The position numbers were made by a program, and so were the translations under genes. From positions 186,001 through 250,000 of the forward strand of contig NZ_RWIT01000003.1 of NCBI RefSeq assembly GCF_003944715.1: a stretch of DNA of 64,000 nt. The letters run 5' to 3'. This DNA is from Hymenobacter rigui (GTDB taxonomy: Bacteria > Bacteroidota > Bacteroidia > Cytophagales > Hymenobacteraceae). Below the pieces are notes generated by a model. The model was not told the DNA's origin. It worked only from the letters and a program-made list of their open reading frames with translations, and did no database searches. Below, piece by piece: positions 41,569 to 51,054 of the stretch (the stretch's first letter is position 1; every line of letters begins with the position of its first letter).

Positions 41569-42129
41569 TTATACTAAAGAGTGGTAGGGGTTCTTTGAGA
41601 ATTCGGTGCGCAGCTTGCGCAGCCGGTAGCTTACCGAGTCGTCGATCAGCTTGTCGCCGATGCGCAGCACGAAGCCGCCAATCAGCGAAGGATCTACCTT
41701 CTCGGTGAGGGTAACATCCTGCTGGCCGGTTTGCTGGCGCACCAGCTGAACCACCTGCAGGCGGGTAGGCGCATCCAGCGGAGCAGCCGTAGTTACCTCG
41801 GCTAGCTGCATGCCGCGCAGTTGGTTATACTGGCGCTGAAACTCGGTGCCAATAAACTCCAGTGCGCTTTCACGGTTCTTCTGCGTGATAATGGTGAAGA
41901 ACTTGCTCGTGATGTCCGATACCTTGCCGGTGAACACTGCGTTCAGAATGGCCAGTTTTTTATCGTGCTTCACAATAGGGTTGCGCAGCAACAGGCGCAG
42001 CTCACGGTTCTCGTCCAGCACTTTCGTGAACAAGTCCATGTCCTGCTTTACCTGCTCCAGCGTCCCGCGCTCCTCTGCCAAATCCAGCAACGACTTCGCG
42101 TAACGGGAGGCAACTCGTAGTTCAGACAT
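41569..42129 (-). CDS. atpH: F1F0 ATP synthase subunit delta
   Basis: This is a 186-residue OSCP/delta subunit linking the peripheral stalk to F1. It has an N-terminal helical bundle (RVASRYAKSLLDLAEERGTLEQVKQDMDLF) and a C-terminal portion (VDPSLIGGFVLRIGDKLIDDSVSYRLRKLRTEF) with the OSCP signature. It lies 91 bases downstream of atpF across a repeat patch and 6 bases ahead of atpA. Confidence 0.95.
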   Translation of the reverse strand: MSELRVASRYAKSLLDLAEERGTLEQVKQDMDLFTKVLDENRELRLLLRNPIVKHDKKLAILNAVFTGKVSDITSKFFTIITQKNRESALEFIGTEFQRQYNQLRGMQLAEVTTAAPLDAPTRLQVVQLVRQQTGQQDVTLTEKVDPSLIGGFVLRIGDKLIDDSVSYRLRKLRTEFSKNPYHSLV

Positions 42130-42133
42130 ATTG

Positions 42134-42221
42134 AGTAGGAGTTAGGAGTTAGAAGCTAGGAGATAGAAGCTGGGAGATGTTGAACAACTCCTGACTTCTA
42201 GCTCCTAACTCCTTCGCTCCT
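42134..42221. repeat. Inverted repeat of 7-bp TAGGAGT-like units between atpF and atpH
   Basis: The left arm (42134-42178) is built of TAGGAGT, TAGGAGT, TAGAAGC, TAGGAGA, TAGAAGC, TGGGAGA. The right arm (42185-42218) is the complement in the same pattern (CTCCTGA, CTTCTAG, CTCCTAA, CTCCTTC). It resembles the patch at 13667-13771 in the efflux operon. Confidence 0.65.
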
Positions 42222-42715
42222 TAATTCAATTTCACTTCTTGCAGATACGAGTCCACGAGTTGCTGCTGAGCGGGCTGGTCGGCCAGCTCGCGGCGCAGGA
42301 TGCGCTCAGCAATATCGATGGAGAGCTTGGCGGCGGTGTTCTTCACCTCAGCCAGTGCCGAGTTTTTCTCGTTCTGGATGGCTTCGCGGGCCTGCATGAT
42401 CATGCGGCTGCCTTCTTCCGTAGCCTTGTTTTTAGCCTGCTCGATGAGCTGGTTCGAAACGTCGGTGGCTTCCTTCAGAATACGGTCACGCTCCATGCGG
42501 GCTTCAGCCAGCAGTTTTTCGTTCCCGGCTTTCAGCTCCTGCATCTCCAGCTTGGCCTGGTCGGCCATGCGCAGAGCGCCTTCGATGGAGCTTTCCCGCT
42601 CTTTCAGCGAGGCCAAGATGGGCTTCCAGGCAAATGCACGGAGAAGAATCAGCACGATGCCGAAAATCACCAGTTGCCAGAAAATCAGGCCTAATTCGGG
42701 CGTTACAATTTGCAT
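42221..42715 (-). CDS. atpF: F1F0 ATP synthase subunit b
   Basis: This is a 164-residue subunit of the peripheral stalk. One N-terminal TM segment (LIFWQLVIFGIVLILLRAFAW) is followed by a long charged coiled coil to the C-terminus, with conserved ending VDSYLQEVKLN. It anchors F1 to F0. A 167-base gap with a hairpin separates it from atpE. Confidence 0.97.
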   Translation of the reverse strand: MQIVTPELGLIFWQLVIFGIVLILLRAFAWKPILASLKERESSIEGALRMADQAKLEMQELKAGNEKLLAEARMERDRILKEATDVSNQLIEQAKNKATEEGSRMIMQAREAIQNEKNSALAEVKNTAAKLSIDIAERILRRELADQPAQQQLVDSYLQEVKLN

Positions 42716-42814
42716 CGTAGAAACTTAGGTAGTGGATGATAGATGCTCTGAACCGAGGAAAGCCGGACGGAAGTTCCGTCGTGTTTGGGTGGCTCCAGCA
42801 GTACCAGAAAAGCC

Positions 42815-42866
42815 AAGACAGCCCGCTACGCCGTGCGCTGAAGCGACGCGCGCAGCGGGCTGCTCT
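42815..42866 (-). terminator. Hairpin between atpE and atpF, possible attenuator
   Basis: A 9-bp stem CAGCCCGCT/AGCGGGCTG (42819-42827 and 42854-42862) with a GC-rich inner loop lies in the atpE-atpF gap on the operon strand, with a T-rich stretch downstream. A partial terminator or mRNA-processing hairpin here could raise atpE over the genes that follow. This is inferred only. Confidence 0.5.
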
Positions 42867-42882
42867 TGTACTACCTCTATCC

Positions 42883-43176
<294 letters not shown>

Positions 43177-43194
43177 TCAGGGGGTGGTGAAGGC

Positions 43195-44247
43195 TTAGTG
43201 CGCGTGTGCCGGCTCGGCACCGTCGCCACCGCCCATCTGGTAGTCAGCGTCGTGGTGCTCTTCTACTGCGCCACCAATGTACATGGCCGTCAGCAGCGTG
43301 AAGATGTAGGCCTGCAGGATAGCAACCAGCAGTTCCAGGCAGTTGATGAACAAACCGAAAGCCAACGTTACGGGCGAAACGGTGAGGCTGCGGAAGATGA
43401 AGATGAGCGAGATGAAGCTCAGGGTTACAATGTGACCGGCCGTGATGTTGGCGAACAAACGCACCATCAGGGAGAAAGGCTTTACCACGATGCCGATGAG
43501 TTCCACGGGAATCATGATGGGCAGCAGGGGCTTCGGTACGCCGGGGGTAGCGAAGATGTGATGCCAGTAATTTTTGTTGGAGCTGAACAGGGTGATGAGC
43601 AGCGTCAGCACAGCCAGGGTCAGCGTAACGGCAATGTTACCGGTGAGGTTGGCACCGCCGGGCATCAGGCCCATCAGGTTGTTGAACCAGATAAAGAAGA
43701 ACACCGTCAGCAGATATGGCATATACCGCTCGTACTTCGGACCGATGGATTTCTTAGCTACCTCGTCGCGGATGAACACGATGATGGGCTCGAAGAACGA
43801 CTGAATGCCTTTGGGAGCCCCGCTACCGCGCTTGGCATAGCCGCGGGCTACGGCCGTAAACACGGCTAGCAGCAACACGGCACTGATCATCAGCGAGGCT
43901 ACGTTCTTGGTGATGGAGAAATCGTATACTTTGCTGCCGTCTTCCGACACCAAGTGCTCGTGCTCCAGCTTCAGGCCTTCATACACCTTGCCTTCGGCCA
44001 GGTTGCGCGAGGAGAAAACCGATACACCCTGACCCGGACGGAATGCAATTACCGGCAGATACGTAGTGAAATGATCATTGTCGGTGGAGAACCAGTGCCA
44101 CTCGTGCGAGTCGCCGATGTGGTGCAGAATCATCTCCCCGGGGCTGAAGGCCTCCTTATCGGTGGCTTCTTCGGTTGTGGCCGTCGGCTCGTTGGCGTAC
44201 ACGGAAAACGAAAGGAAGCAAAGGAGGACTAACAGTAAGCGCTTCAT
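43195..44247 (-). CDS. atpB: F1F0 ATP synthase subunit a
   Basis: This is a 350-residue subunit that forms the proton half-channels. It has a signal-like N-terminus and about 110 residues of Bacteroidota-type periplasmic extension ahead of the membrane part. TM helices follow, with the essential Arg in LMVRLFANITAGHIV. It ends in a His-rich tail. It lies 37 bases after the AtpI-like gene. Confidence 0.95.
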   Translation of the reverse strand: MKRLLLVLLCFLSFSVYANEPTATTEEATDKEAFSPGEMILHHIGDSHEWHWFSTDNDHFTTYLPVIAFRPGQGVSVFSSRNLAEGKVYEGLKLEHEHLVSEDGSKVYDFSITKNVASLMISAVLLLAVFTAVARGYAKRGSGAPKGIQSFFEPIIVFIRDEVAKKSIGPKYERYMPYLLTVFFFIWFNNLMGLMPGGANLTGNIAVTLTLAVLTLLITLFSSNKNYWHHIFATPGVPKPLLPIMIPVELIGIVVKPFSLMVRLFANITAGHIVTLSFISLIFIFRSLTVSPVTLAFGLFINCLELLVAILQAYIFTLLTAMYIGGAVEEHHDADYQMGGGDGAEPAHAH

Positions 44248-44284
44248 TCAGAGGGGATTGGGGTGGGGTTCACAAAACCTTCAT

Positions 44285-44695
44285 CTAGGGGTTTTCACCC
44301 GGTTTTGAAAACGGGCGCAAGTTACTCAGAACGCTCCACACTTCAAACCCGGCAAAGAGAAAATACAGGAGAAAGAAGCTCCCCAGAAAGGCCCAGCGGC
44401 CGTTGCCTTCGTGCCCGCCACCCGTAAAAAGGTACACCAGCACCAGCGTAAGCGACAAAAGCAGCCGTGCAACCATGCTCCCGAAATAGGCGACCATAAA
44501 GTTTTCGACATTAGCCCGCACCAGCTTGGCGGTTATCCAATAGGTCAGCAGCGTGAGCAAAAAGAAGAACCCAAACGTGTACACCGTGAACGGGTGCACG
44601 ATGCGCGGCCCGAACTGACTATAGAGTGCATACAGCACGAAGGCCAGCAGCAGGGAGAAAAGCAGGTAAGGGCGCAGGAAGGCTTTCAACAGCAA
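44285..44695 (-). CDS. Small membrane protein in the ATP synthase operon (AtpI-like)
   Basis: This is a 136-residue protein with four predicted TM helices (LLKAFLRPYLLFSLLLAFVL, then VYTFGFFFLLTLLTYWI, MVARLLLSLTLVLVYLF and FLGSFFLLYFLFAGFEVW). It sits between AtpZ and AtpB where AtpI is found in other bacteria. It may help assembly of the c-ring or Mg2+ handling, as suggested for AtpI, but direct sequence similarity cannot be judged here. It is 37 bases ahead of atpB. Confidence 0.75.
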   Translation of the reverse strand: MLLKAFLRPYLLFSLLLAFVLYALYSQFGPRIVHPFTVYTFGFFFLLTLLTYWITAKLVRANVENFMVAYFGSMVARLLLSLTLVLVYLFTGGGHEGNGRWAFLGSFFLLYFLFAGFEVWSVLSNLRPFSKPGENP

Positions 44696-44716
44696 AGCGG
44701 GTAAAGAGTAAAACAG

Positions 44717-44968
44717 TTACTGCTCCTTGGTTACGGAGCGAATAACATTATATAAGGCGGCAAACAGGCCCAGCAGCATCAGGCTGAGTGTGAACCACGG
44801 TGTTTTGTTCTGGAAGTGCCCATCGAGCCAGTAGCCGGCCCAGGTGCTAAGCCCTATGGTAGCCAGCATCTGGGCGCCGATGCCGGAGTAGCGGGCTACG
44901 GCCCGCATCCGGTCAGAGGTATTCTCAGAATCGGGCGGGCGGGGCGGTTGCGGGACAGGGGCGGCCAT
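44717..44968 (-). CDS. AtpZ/AtpI family protein
   Basis: This is an 83-residue protein with two TM helices (YSGIGAQMLATIGLSTWAGYWLDG, then TPWFTLSLMLLGLFAALYNVIRSV). The family sits at the head of F-ATPase operons and is linked to assembly or to ion supply. It is the first gene of the atp operon in this window. A TAATTTTG box just upstream could be its promoter. Confidence 0.85.
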   Translation of the reverse strand: MAAPVPQPPRPPDSENTSDRMRAVARYSGIGAQMLATIGLSTWAGYWLDGHFQNKTPWFTLSLMLLGLFAALYNVIRSVTKEQ

Positions 44969-44995
44969 GAACAGGAGCTAAAGCGGTGGGAAAGG

Positions 44996-45003
44996 CAAAA
45001 TTA
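44996..45003 (-). promoter_or_regulatory. Probable -7 box (TAATTTTG) of the atp operon
   Basis: On the minus strand TAATTTTG fits TAnnTTTG exactly and lies 28 bases before the AtpZ-family ATG. A -33 TTG in the usual spacing is not clear. Confidence 0.55.
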
Positions 45004-45178
45004 CACGGTAGCGCGTTAGCACCCGGCCTTACGCCCTAACTTCAACAAACGGGTACCGGGGAAACCTGTACTTTTACCTGCTTCGCTTCGTTGTGGAAAT
45101 GGGAAACGCCGAACGATTTCGGCGCAGTACCACGTTTTCGGTTCAACATCCTTTCCTGCCCTGAGCTTCTTTGCCGCT

Positions 45179-48100
45179 TTGACGACGACAAACTCTCTGC
45201 TTTTGCGTGTGCTTTCTGCCTCTTCCGCTGCCGCATTGTTGGTGGCAGGAATCGTGGGCTGTGCCTCTGAGCGCCCATCTATGCTGGGGCACGCGTACGA
45301 TAACGTGGTGGCCCGCGACAATGCCTACTTTCTGGCGAATGAGAAGATGCGGGCCGTGGAAAACACCCTCAACGCGGCCCGTGTCAACGACTACAACCGG
45401 GTGCTGCCCGTTTTCCCGACGCTGGATGATGCCACCGTGGCTCGGGTAACGGCCGACATGGACGACATTATCAAGAAGGCGTCCTTGCCGGTACAGCACC
45501 GCCCCGGCTCCGACTGGACCGATGACAGCTACCTGCTGATTGGAAAAGCCCGCTACTACAAACGGGAGCTGGAAGATGCGGCCAAGACATTTAAGTATGT
45601 AAACACCACCAGCAAAGACCCCAATGCCCGCCACGAGGCGCTGATCTGGCTGATGCGCACGTTTCTGACCCTTAAGGAGCTTGACAATGCCGCCGCCGTT
45701 TCGGACATCCTGGATAAGGAGCAAGGCACGGAGCGGAATGCCCGGGAGCTGTTCCTGACGCGGGCCGAGTATTTTCTGCAGATCAATGAGCCGGCCAAGG
45801 CCATCGAGAATCTGGAAAAGGCCATTCCATACATCGAGCCGAAAAACGAACAGTCGCGTACCCGCTATATTCTGGCGCAGCTCTACCAGAACCAGGGCGA
45901 GGACAAGAAGGCATACGCGCAGCTTAATCAGATTCTGAAGAAGAACCCACCTTACGAGCTGGACTTCTATAGCAAGCTGATGCTGGGCCAGGTATCGGAC
46001 CTGAACCAGACCGACCGGGCCCGACTAGATAAGTACTTTGCCAAGCTGCTGAAAGACACCAAAAACAAGGAGTACCGGGACAAGATTTACTACGAGATGG
46101 CGCGGCTGGAGTATCGGCAGCAGCGCTACCCCGAGGCTTTGGCGCTGTTGCAGAAGTCGGCACGCACGCCTACTACCAACCGGGCGCAGAAGTCCTACAC
46201 CTACCTGCTGGGAGGGCGCATTTACTACGAGAATCTGCAGAAATACCGCTTAGCTGCTGCTTACTACGACAGCACCGTACAGAATCTGCCCCGCGAAGCC
46301 CCCGACTACGAGACCACGGCGGAGCGGGCAGGCATTCTGAAAGACTTCGCGCGGCAGCTCACCGTCATTGAAATCCAGGACAGCCTGCAGGCATTGGCCC
46401 GCCTGGACACGGCCACGCTACGTACCCGCCTGACGACGTATGCCCAGGCCGAGCTGGACCGGCAGCGTAAGGAGGCCGAGGCCCTGGCCGTCAGGCAGGC
46501 CCGCGACGAGCAGCGTAACCAGCAAACGGCTACCGGCCTGAGCACTTCCCGCGACCTGCAGCCTAACGTGAGTGCCAATGATTTCCTGGCGGGTAACACC
46601 GGGGCTAAATGGTACTTCGACAACCCCACAGCCCTAAGCACGGCCCGCAACGACTTTATCCGGAAATGGGGTGACCGGCCGCTGCAGGACAACTGGCGGA
46701 CGGTAAATCAGGCAAGCAACTCGCCGGTTACTACGCGCGGTGGTAATGTACCGGTTAGCATAGCGGGCAATGGCAATTCGGTGGTAAATGGCATGGCTCA
46801 GCCTGCCGCCGCATCTGACCCTGCCATGCAGCTCCGCGACCTGGTAACCCGCTACCGGCAGGATCTACCGCTCACGGCCGCGCAGCTGCAGCAATCCGAC
46901 GCCCAGACGGAGGAGGCTCTGTATGCGCTGGGCGGCATCTATAGCCAGCAGTTGAAGGAGCCGGTGCGCGCTACCGAAACGTACGAGAAGCTGCTCACGC
47001 GCTACCCGAAGGGCCCGCATACACCGGAAACACTGTATATCCTGTATCTGCAGTACAAAAACCAGAACGACACCGGTAAGGCGGAAAGCTACGCGGCCCG
47101 TTTGCGCGATACGTATCCGAACTCCTCCTACGCCCGCCTGGTAGCCGACCCCGAGTACCTGCGCCGCACCTCCGTGGCCAATGCCCAGGTGGCCGTACTG
47201 GTTGACTCAGCGTTTACCTTCTATAAAAAGCAGGAATTCAAAAAAGCGGCAGCAGTACTGGCCCGTGCCCGCAAGCAGCATCCGCAGAACGACCTCAACG
47301 ATAAGGTTGACTTCCTGAGCACCCTGCTCACTATCCGTACGCAGCCACCGCTTACGGCCAAGGCCACCGTGGAGAAGTTTTACAAAGACTACCCGGAAAG
47401 CCCGTTGGCTAATCAGGCCGTTGCGATTCTTACCACCTACAAGAAATACGATGCCGGCCAGATCACCGGTGCACTAGTTTCCACGGATAAACCTCCGGTT
47501 TCGGTTTTCAAGCCCGGTGAGGTGGAAAACCGCATGCGGATCTATTACCAGGAAAATGAGTCGCCGGTAGTGCCTATGGCGCAGAAGACAACCGCTGTGC
47601 CCCCTGCCTCCGCAGCCGTACCCACCACCTCTCCGGCCACTACTCCTCCAGCTACCCAGGCGGGTACTCTATCCCCCACCCCGGCCGCATCCGCAGCGGC
47701 GACTGGCACTGAACCGCCCGTAACCACCATTACTCCCCCCGCTCCCGCTCCGGAGCCAACACCCGAAGAGGCAGCCAAAGCCGCCCGGCAGGCCGCTGCC
47801 CAGGCCCGGGCGCGGGGCAAAAAGGCACCGGCACCGGTAAAAACGCCCCCGGTTACCAACCCGGCTCCTGCATCACCCACGTCGGTGCCCCCGACACCTT
47901 CTACCAGTGCGCCGGTTACGACACCCACAACATCTGCTCCGGTCAACCAGCCCACTCCTCCAGGCAGCACAAGCGCCCCGGTAACGACGGCTTCGTCGCC
48001 CTTCAAGGCTGACTTAACAGCTACCCATGCTATTGTGCTGATATTTGCCAAAGATGCCCCGGCGCTGAAGGACTTACCGGCTCAACTTGGCGTGTACAAC

Positions 48101-48364
48101 ACCCGCTACTTCAAATCCAGCAGCCTGCTTGTGCGGCAGCAACCCTTAGGCACCACGCAGGAAATGATTGTGGTGGAGGCGCTGCCCGGCGCAAAGCTGG
48201 CCCAGAGCTACGCCCTGAAGCTCCGCGGTCCTCAGTCGCCGCTGAGCAAACTGCGGGGCGCGGGTTACCAAACCGTGGTAATCAGTATTGATAATCTGCC
48301 GGTGCTTCTTCAGACGCTGAATCTGGAGGAATACCAGCGCTTCTATCAGCAGACTTACCGTTAA
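45179..48364 (+). CDS. Type IX secretion lipoprotein PorW/SprE
   Basis: This is a 1061-residue lipoprotein (lipobox AGIVGC, Cys near position 28) from a TTG start at 45179. Residues 30-790 are TPR-like helical repeats (YYKRELEDAAKTFKYVN, AKAIENLEKAI, YPEALALLQKSAR, FYKKQEFKKAAAVLARA), matching SprE/PorW, an outer-membrane component needed for type IX secretion and gliding. Residues 802-941 are a Pro/Thr/Ala-rich linker, after which a C-terminal alpha/beta domain (HAIVLIFAKD, YQTVVISIDN) follows. It lies upstream of pbp1A. Its family role is established in other Bacteroidota, and the C-terminal domain is unexplained. Confidence 0.88.
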   Translation: MTTTNSLLLRVLSASSAAALLVAGIVGCASERPSMLGHAYDNVVARDNAYFLANEKMRAVENTLNAARVNDYNRVLPVFPTLDDATVARVTADMDDIIKKASLPVQHRPGSDWTDDSYLLIGKARYYKRELEDAAKTFKYVNTTSKDPNARHEALIWLMRTFLTLKELDNAAAVSDILDKEQGTERNARELFLTRAEYFLQINEPAKAIENLEKAIPYIEPKNEQSRTRYILAQLYQNQGEDKKAYAQLNQILKKNPPYELDFYSKLMLGQVSDLNQTDRARLDKYFAKLLKDTKNKEYRDKIYYEMARLEYRQQRYPEALALLQKSARTPTTNRAQKSYTYLLGGRIYYENLQKYRLAAAYYDSTVQNLPREAPDYETTAERAGILKDFARQLTVIEIQDSLQALARLDTATLRTRLTTYAQAELDRQRKEAEALAVRQARDEQRNQQTATGLSTSRDLQPNVSANDFLAGNTGAKWYFDNPTALSTARNDFIRKWGDRPLQDNWRTVNQASNSPVTTRGGNVPVSIAGNGNSVVNGMAQPAAASDPAMQLRDLVTRYRQDLPLTAAQLQQSDAQTEEALYALGGIYSQQLKEPVRATETYEKLLTRYPKGPHTPETLYILYLQYKNQNDTGKAESYAARLRDTYPNSSYARLVADPEYLRRTSVANAQVAVLVDSAFTFYKKQEFKKAAAVLARARKQHPQNDLNDKVDFLSTLLTIRTQPPLTAKATVEKFYKDYPESPLANQAVAILTTYKKYDAGQITGALVSTDKPPVSVFKPGEVENRMRIYYQENESPVVPMAQKTTAVPPASAAVPTTSPATTPPATQAGTLSPTPAASAAATGTEPPVTTITPPAPAPEPTPEEAAKAARQAAAQARARGKKAPAPVKTPPVTNPAPASPTSVPPTPSTSAPVTTPTTSAPVNQPTPPGSTSAPVTTASSPFKADLTATHAIVLIFAKDAPALKDLPAQLGVYNTRYFKSSSLLVRQQPLGTTQEMIVVEALPGAKLAQSYALKLRGPQSPLSKLRGAGYQTVVISIDNLPVLLQTLNLEEYQRFYQQTYR

Positions 48365-48491
48365 CCCCGGAGGCACTGGATGGAGCAGATAGCCAGAAGC
48401 CTGGCGAACTTCTGTACAATACCCCGGCATTTGGGTGAGGGAAGCAATATCCTGCTCTTGTACTTTTGACTTTTCACCTTTCATATTCTCA

Positions 48492-50831
48492 ATGGCTTAC
48501 CCTGCCAAAAGCAAAGCATCTTCCCGCAAAGCCACTTCCCCCGGTCGTTTCACGGGTTGGGCCCGCAGTATCTGGGCATTGTTCGGAATTGGGCTGGTGG
48601 GAGTGGTGCTGTATGTGCTGGCCGTTAGCATCAATTTTCTGAATCTGTTCGGGCGAATGCCCAACCTGAAAACCCTGGAAAACCCGCGCAGCGAGCTGGC
48701 CTCGGAAATCTACTCCGCCGACAACGTGCTGATGGGAAAATATTTCCGCGAAAACCGCACGCCTGCCGAATACGAAGACCTGCCCCAGCACTTGGTAGAT
48801 GCGCTGATTGCTACCGAGGATGCCCGGTTTGAGGAGCACTCCGGCATCGACCCCAAAGCCACCGGCCGGGTAGCGGCAGGGCTGCTTACCGGCGGTAGCG
48901 GCGGCGGCGGCTCAACGCTTACTCAGCAGTTGGCCAAAGTGCTGTTTCGTACCCGTGAAGACCTCAATGACGGTATTCTCAATGATGTGCCGGGCGTACG
49001 CATGCTGGTTACCAAAACCAAGGAGTGGATTCTGGCTACCCGTTTGGAGCGTAGCTACACGAAGCGCGAGATTTTGCGCATGTATTTGAACACCAATGAC
49101 TTTGGATCCAATGCCTTTGGTATCAATACGGCTGCCAAAACTTTCTTCGGCAAGAAGCCTCGCGAGCTTACCCGGCCCGAAGCGGCCACGCTGGTGGGGG
49201 TGCTGAATGCGCCTACTCGCTTCAGCCCCAAGTTCAACCCGCAGCGTTCCAGGGTGCGCCGTAACTGGGTGCTGCGCCAGATGAACAAGTACGGTTACAT
49301 TGATGCGCAGCAGTTGCGGGCCGATACGCTACAGCCCATTGCGCTGCGCTACAACGTGGAAAACCAGAACGAAGGCATTGCGCCTTATTTCCGGGTAGAG
49401 GTAAGCAAGATGCTCAAACAGTGGGCCAAGGAAACCGACCACGACCTGTATGCCGACGGCCTGAAAATCTATACCACCATCGACTCGCGCATGCAGAAGT
49501 ACGCCGAGGCAGCCGTGGCGGAACACATGAAGCTCCAGCAGAAGTGGTTCGACCAGCAGTGGAAGGGCCAGCAGCCCTGGCGCGACGAGAATGGCCGCGT
49601 AATTCCCAACTTCCTCAGCACTTCTATTCAGCGTACTGAGCGGTACCGCTCCCTCAGCAACCGGTTTGAAGGCCGTAAAGACTCCATCAAGTACTATCTC
49701 AATAAGAAGTACAAGATGAAGGTATTCACCTGGAATGGTGGCGAGAAAGAGGTATTCATGTCGCCGATGGACTCCCTGGCCTATTATAAGCGGCTGCTGC
49801 ATTCCGGCTTTATGGCCATGAACCCTCTAAACGGGCAGGTGAAGGCCTGGGTGGGCGGCATCAACTTCAAGTACATCAAGTACGACCACGTGAAGCAGGG
49901 CAAGCGCCAGCCGGGCTCCACGTTTAAACCGTTTGTGTATGTAGCGGCCATCGACCAGGGCTACTCTCCCTGCTACCAGCGCCCCGATGTGCCGACGACC
50001 TTCCCGGCGGAGGCTGGCCGGCCGGCCTACACGCCCAAGAACTTTGAGGGCAGCTACTCCGGCCGCACCTTCACCCTGCGCCAAGCACTGGCCCGGTCCA
50101 TGAACTCTATTACCGCGTGGCTGGTGCAAAAGCTCGGCCCCGAAACGGTGGTAAGCTACGCCAAACGCTTAGGCATCACCTCCCCTATCGAGGCCGTGCC
50201 GGCTGTGGGGTTTGGCTCATCCGATGTCAGCATTTATGAGTTGGCCGGCGCGTACAGCACTTTCGTCAACAAAGGCATCTGGACGGCCCCGATGATGGTC
50301 ACGCGCATTGAGGACAAGAACGGTAACGTACTGCGCGAGTTCGTGCCCCAGACCCGCGAGGCCCTAAGCGAGGAAACCGCCTACCTGATGACCTATATGC
50401 TGCGCGGGGCCACCGAAGAGCAGGGCGGTACCAGCATCATTCTGAAAGGCGGCTTCAAGTTCCCGTATGAGATGGGCGCCAAAACCGGCACTACCTCCAA
50501 CTACTCCGACGGCTGGTTTATGGGCCTCACGCCCGATCTGGTGTGCGGTATGTGGGTAGGTGGCGAAGACCGCAGCATCCACTTCCGCACCGGTGCCTAC
50601 GGGCAGGGCTCCCGCCTGGCGTTGCCGCTCTACGGCATCTTCATGAAGAAGGTATACAAGGATAAAAGCATCGATATCAACACAGGTTCTTTCCCGAAAC
50701 CTACCCAGCCGCTCAGTATTGAAACGGACTGCTCCCGCTACTATGGCGGCGCCGGCACGCGCGACACCATTCCCTACGACCAGAAGCTCAACCAGGTGGA
50801 TCTGGATGATCTGAACGAAGAGGACATCTAA
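48492..50831 (+). CDS. Penicillin-binding protein 1A-type (bifunctional transglycosylase/transpeptidase)
   Basis: This is a 779-residue class A PBP, starting at MAYPAKSKAS with one N-terminal TM helix. The GT51 domain holds the catalytic Glu109 (ATEDARFEEHSGID) and GGGGSTLTQQLAK. The transpeptidase domain holds the catalytic Ser476 in PGSTFKPF, SMNS (536) and the KTGTT triad (664). It polymerises glycan strands and cross-links stem peptides in the periplasm. It lies 127 bases after porW/sprE, possibly with its own promoter, and ends before an intrinsic terminator. Confidence 0.95.
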   Translation: MAYPAKSKASSRKATSPGRFTGWARSIWALFGIGLVGVVLYVLAVSINFLNLFGRMPNLKTLENPRSELASEIYSADNVLMGKYFRENRTPAEYEDLPQHLVDALIATEDARFEEHSGIDPKATGRVAAGLLTGGSGGGGSTLTQQLAKVLFRTREDLNDGILNDVPGVRMLVTKTKEWILATRLERSYTKREILRMYLNTNDFGSNAFGINTAAKTFFGKKPRELTRPEAATLVGVLNAPTRFSPKFNPQRSRVRRNWVLRQMNKYGYIDAQQLRADTLQPIALRYNVENQNEGIAPYFRVEVSKMLKQWAKETDHDLYADGLKIYTTIDSRMQKYAEAAVAEHMKLQQKWFDQQWKGQQPWRDENGRVIPNFLSTSIQRTERYRSLSNRFEGRKDSIKYYLNKKYKMKVFTWNGGEKEVFMSPMDSLAYYKRLLHSGFMAMNPLNGQVKAWVGGINFKYIKYDHVKQGKRQPGSTFKPFVYVAAIDQGYSPCYQRPDVPTTFPAEAGRPAYTPKNFEGSYSGRTFTLRQALARSMNSITAWLVQKLGPETVVSYAKRLGITSPIEAVPAVGFGSSDVSIYELAGAYSTFVNKGIWTAPMMVTRIEDKNGNVLREFVPQTREALSEETAYLMTYMLRGATEEQGGTSIILKGGFKFPYEMGAKTGTTSNYSDGWFMGLTPDLVCGMWVGGEDRSIHFRTGAYGQGSRLALPLYGIFMKKVYKDKSIDINTGSFPKPTQPLSIETDCSRYYGGAGTRDTIPYDQKLNQVDLDDLNEEDI

Positions 50832-50880
50832 CCCGCAGATGGTATAGATTTTTTTGCCGATTTCGCCGACTTTTACGGAA

Positions 50881-50910
50881 GGTGGCCGGGACGTCCCGGC
50901 CACCTTTTTT
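50881..50910 (+). terminator. Intrinsic terminator after pbp1A
   Basis: An 11-bp stem GGTGGCCGGGA/TCCCGGCCACC is followed by six T on the plus strand. Confidence 0.9.
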
Positions 50911-51054
50911 GTTGTAGAGCCAGCGCTGCGTCAGCTGCCCTAACCTCAACACCACTTAGCTGCGTACCTCCGCTCATACCGCCGGATTATGCGCTTCACA
51001 TTTGCCTGGCATGTGTGAAAGCTGCTCAATCTGCAACTGCAAACCCGTGCTACT

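Noticed and set aside
40084..41577. 497-residue open frame on the plus strand across atpA
   Set aside because: Antisense to a complete atpA; a known kind of shadow frame in GC-rich genomes.
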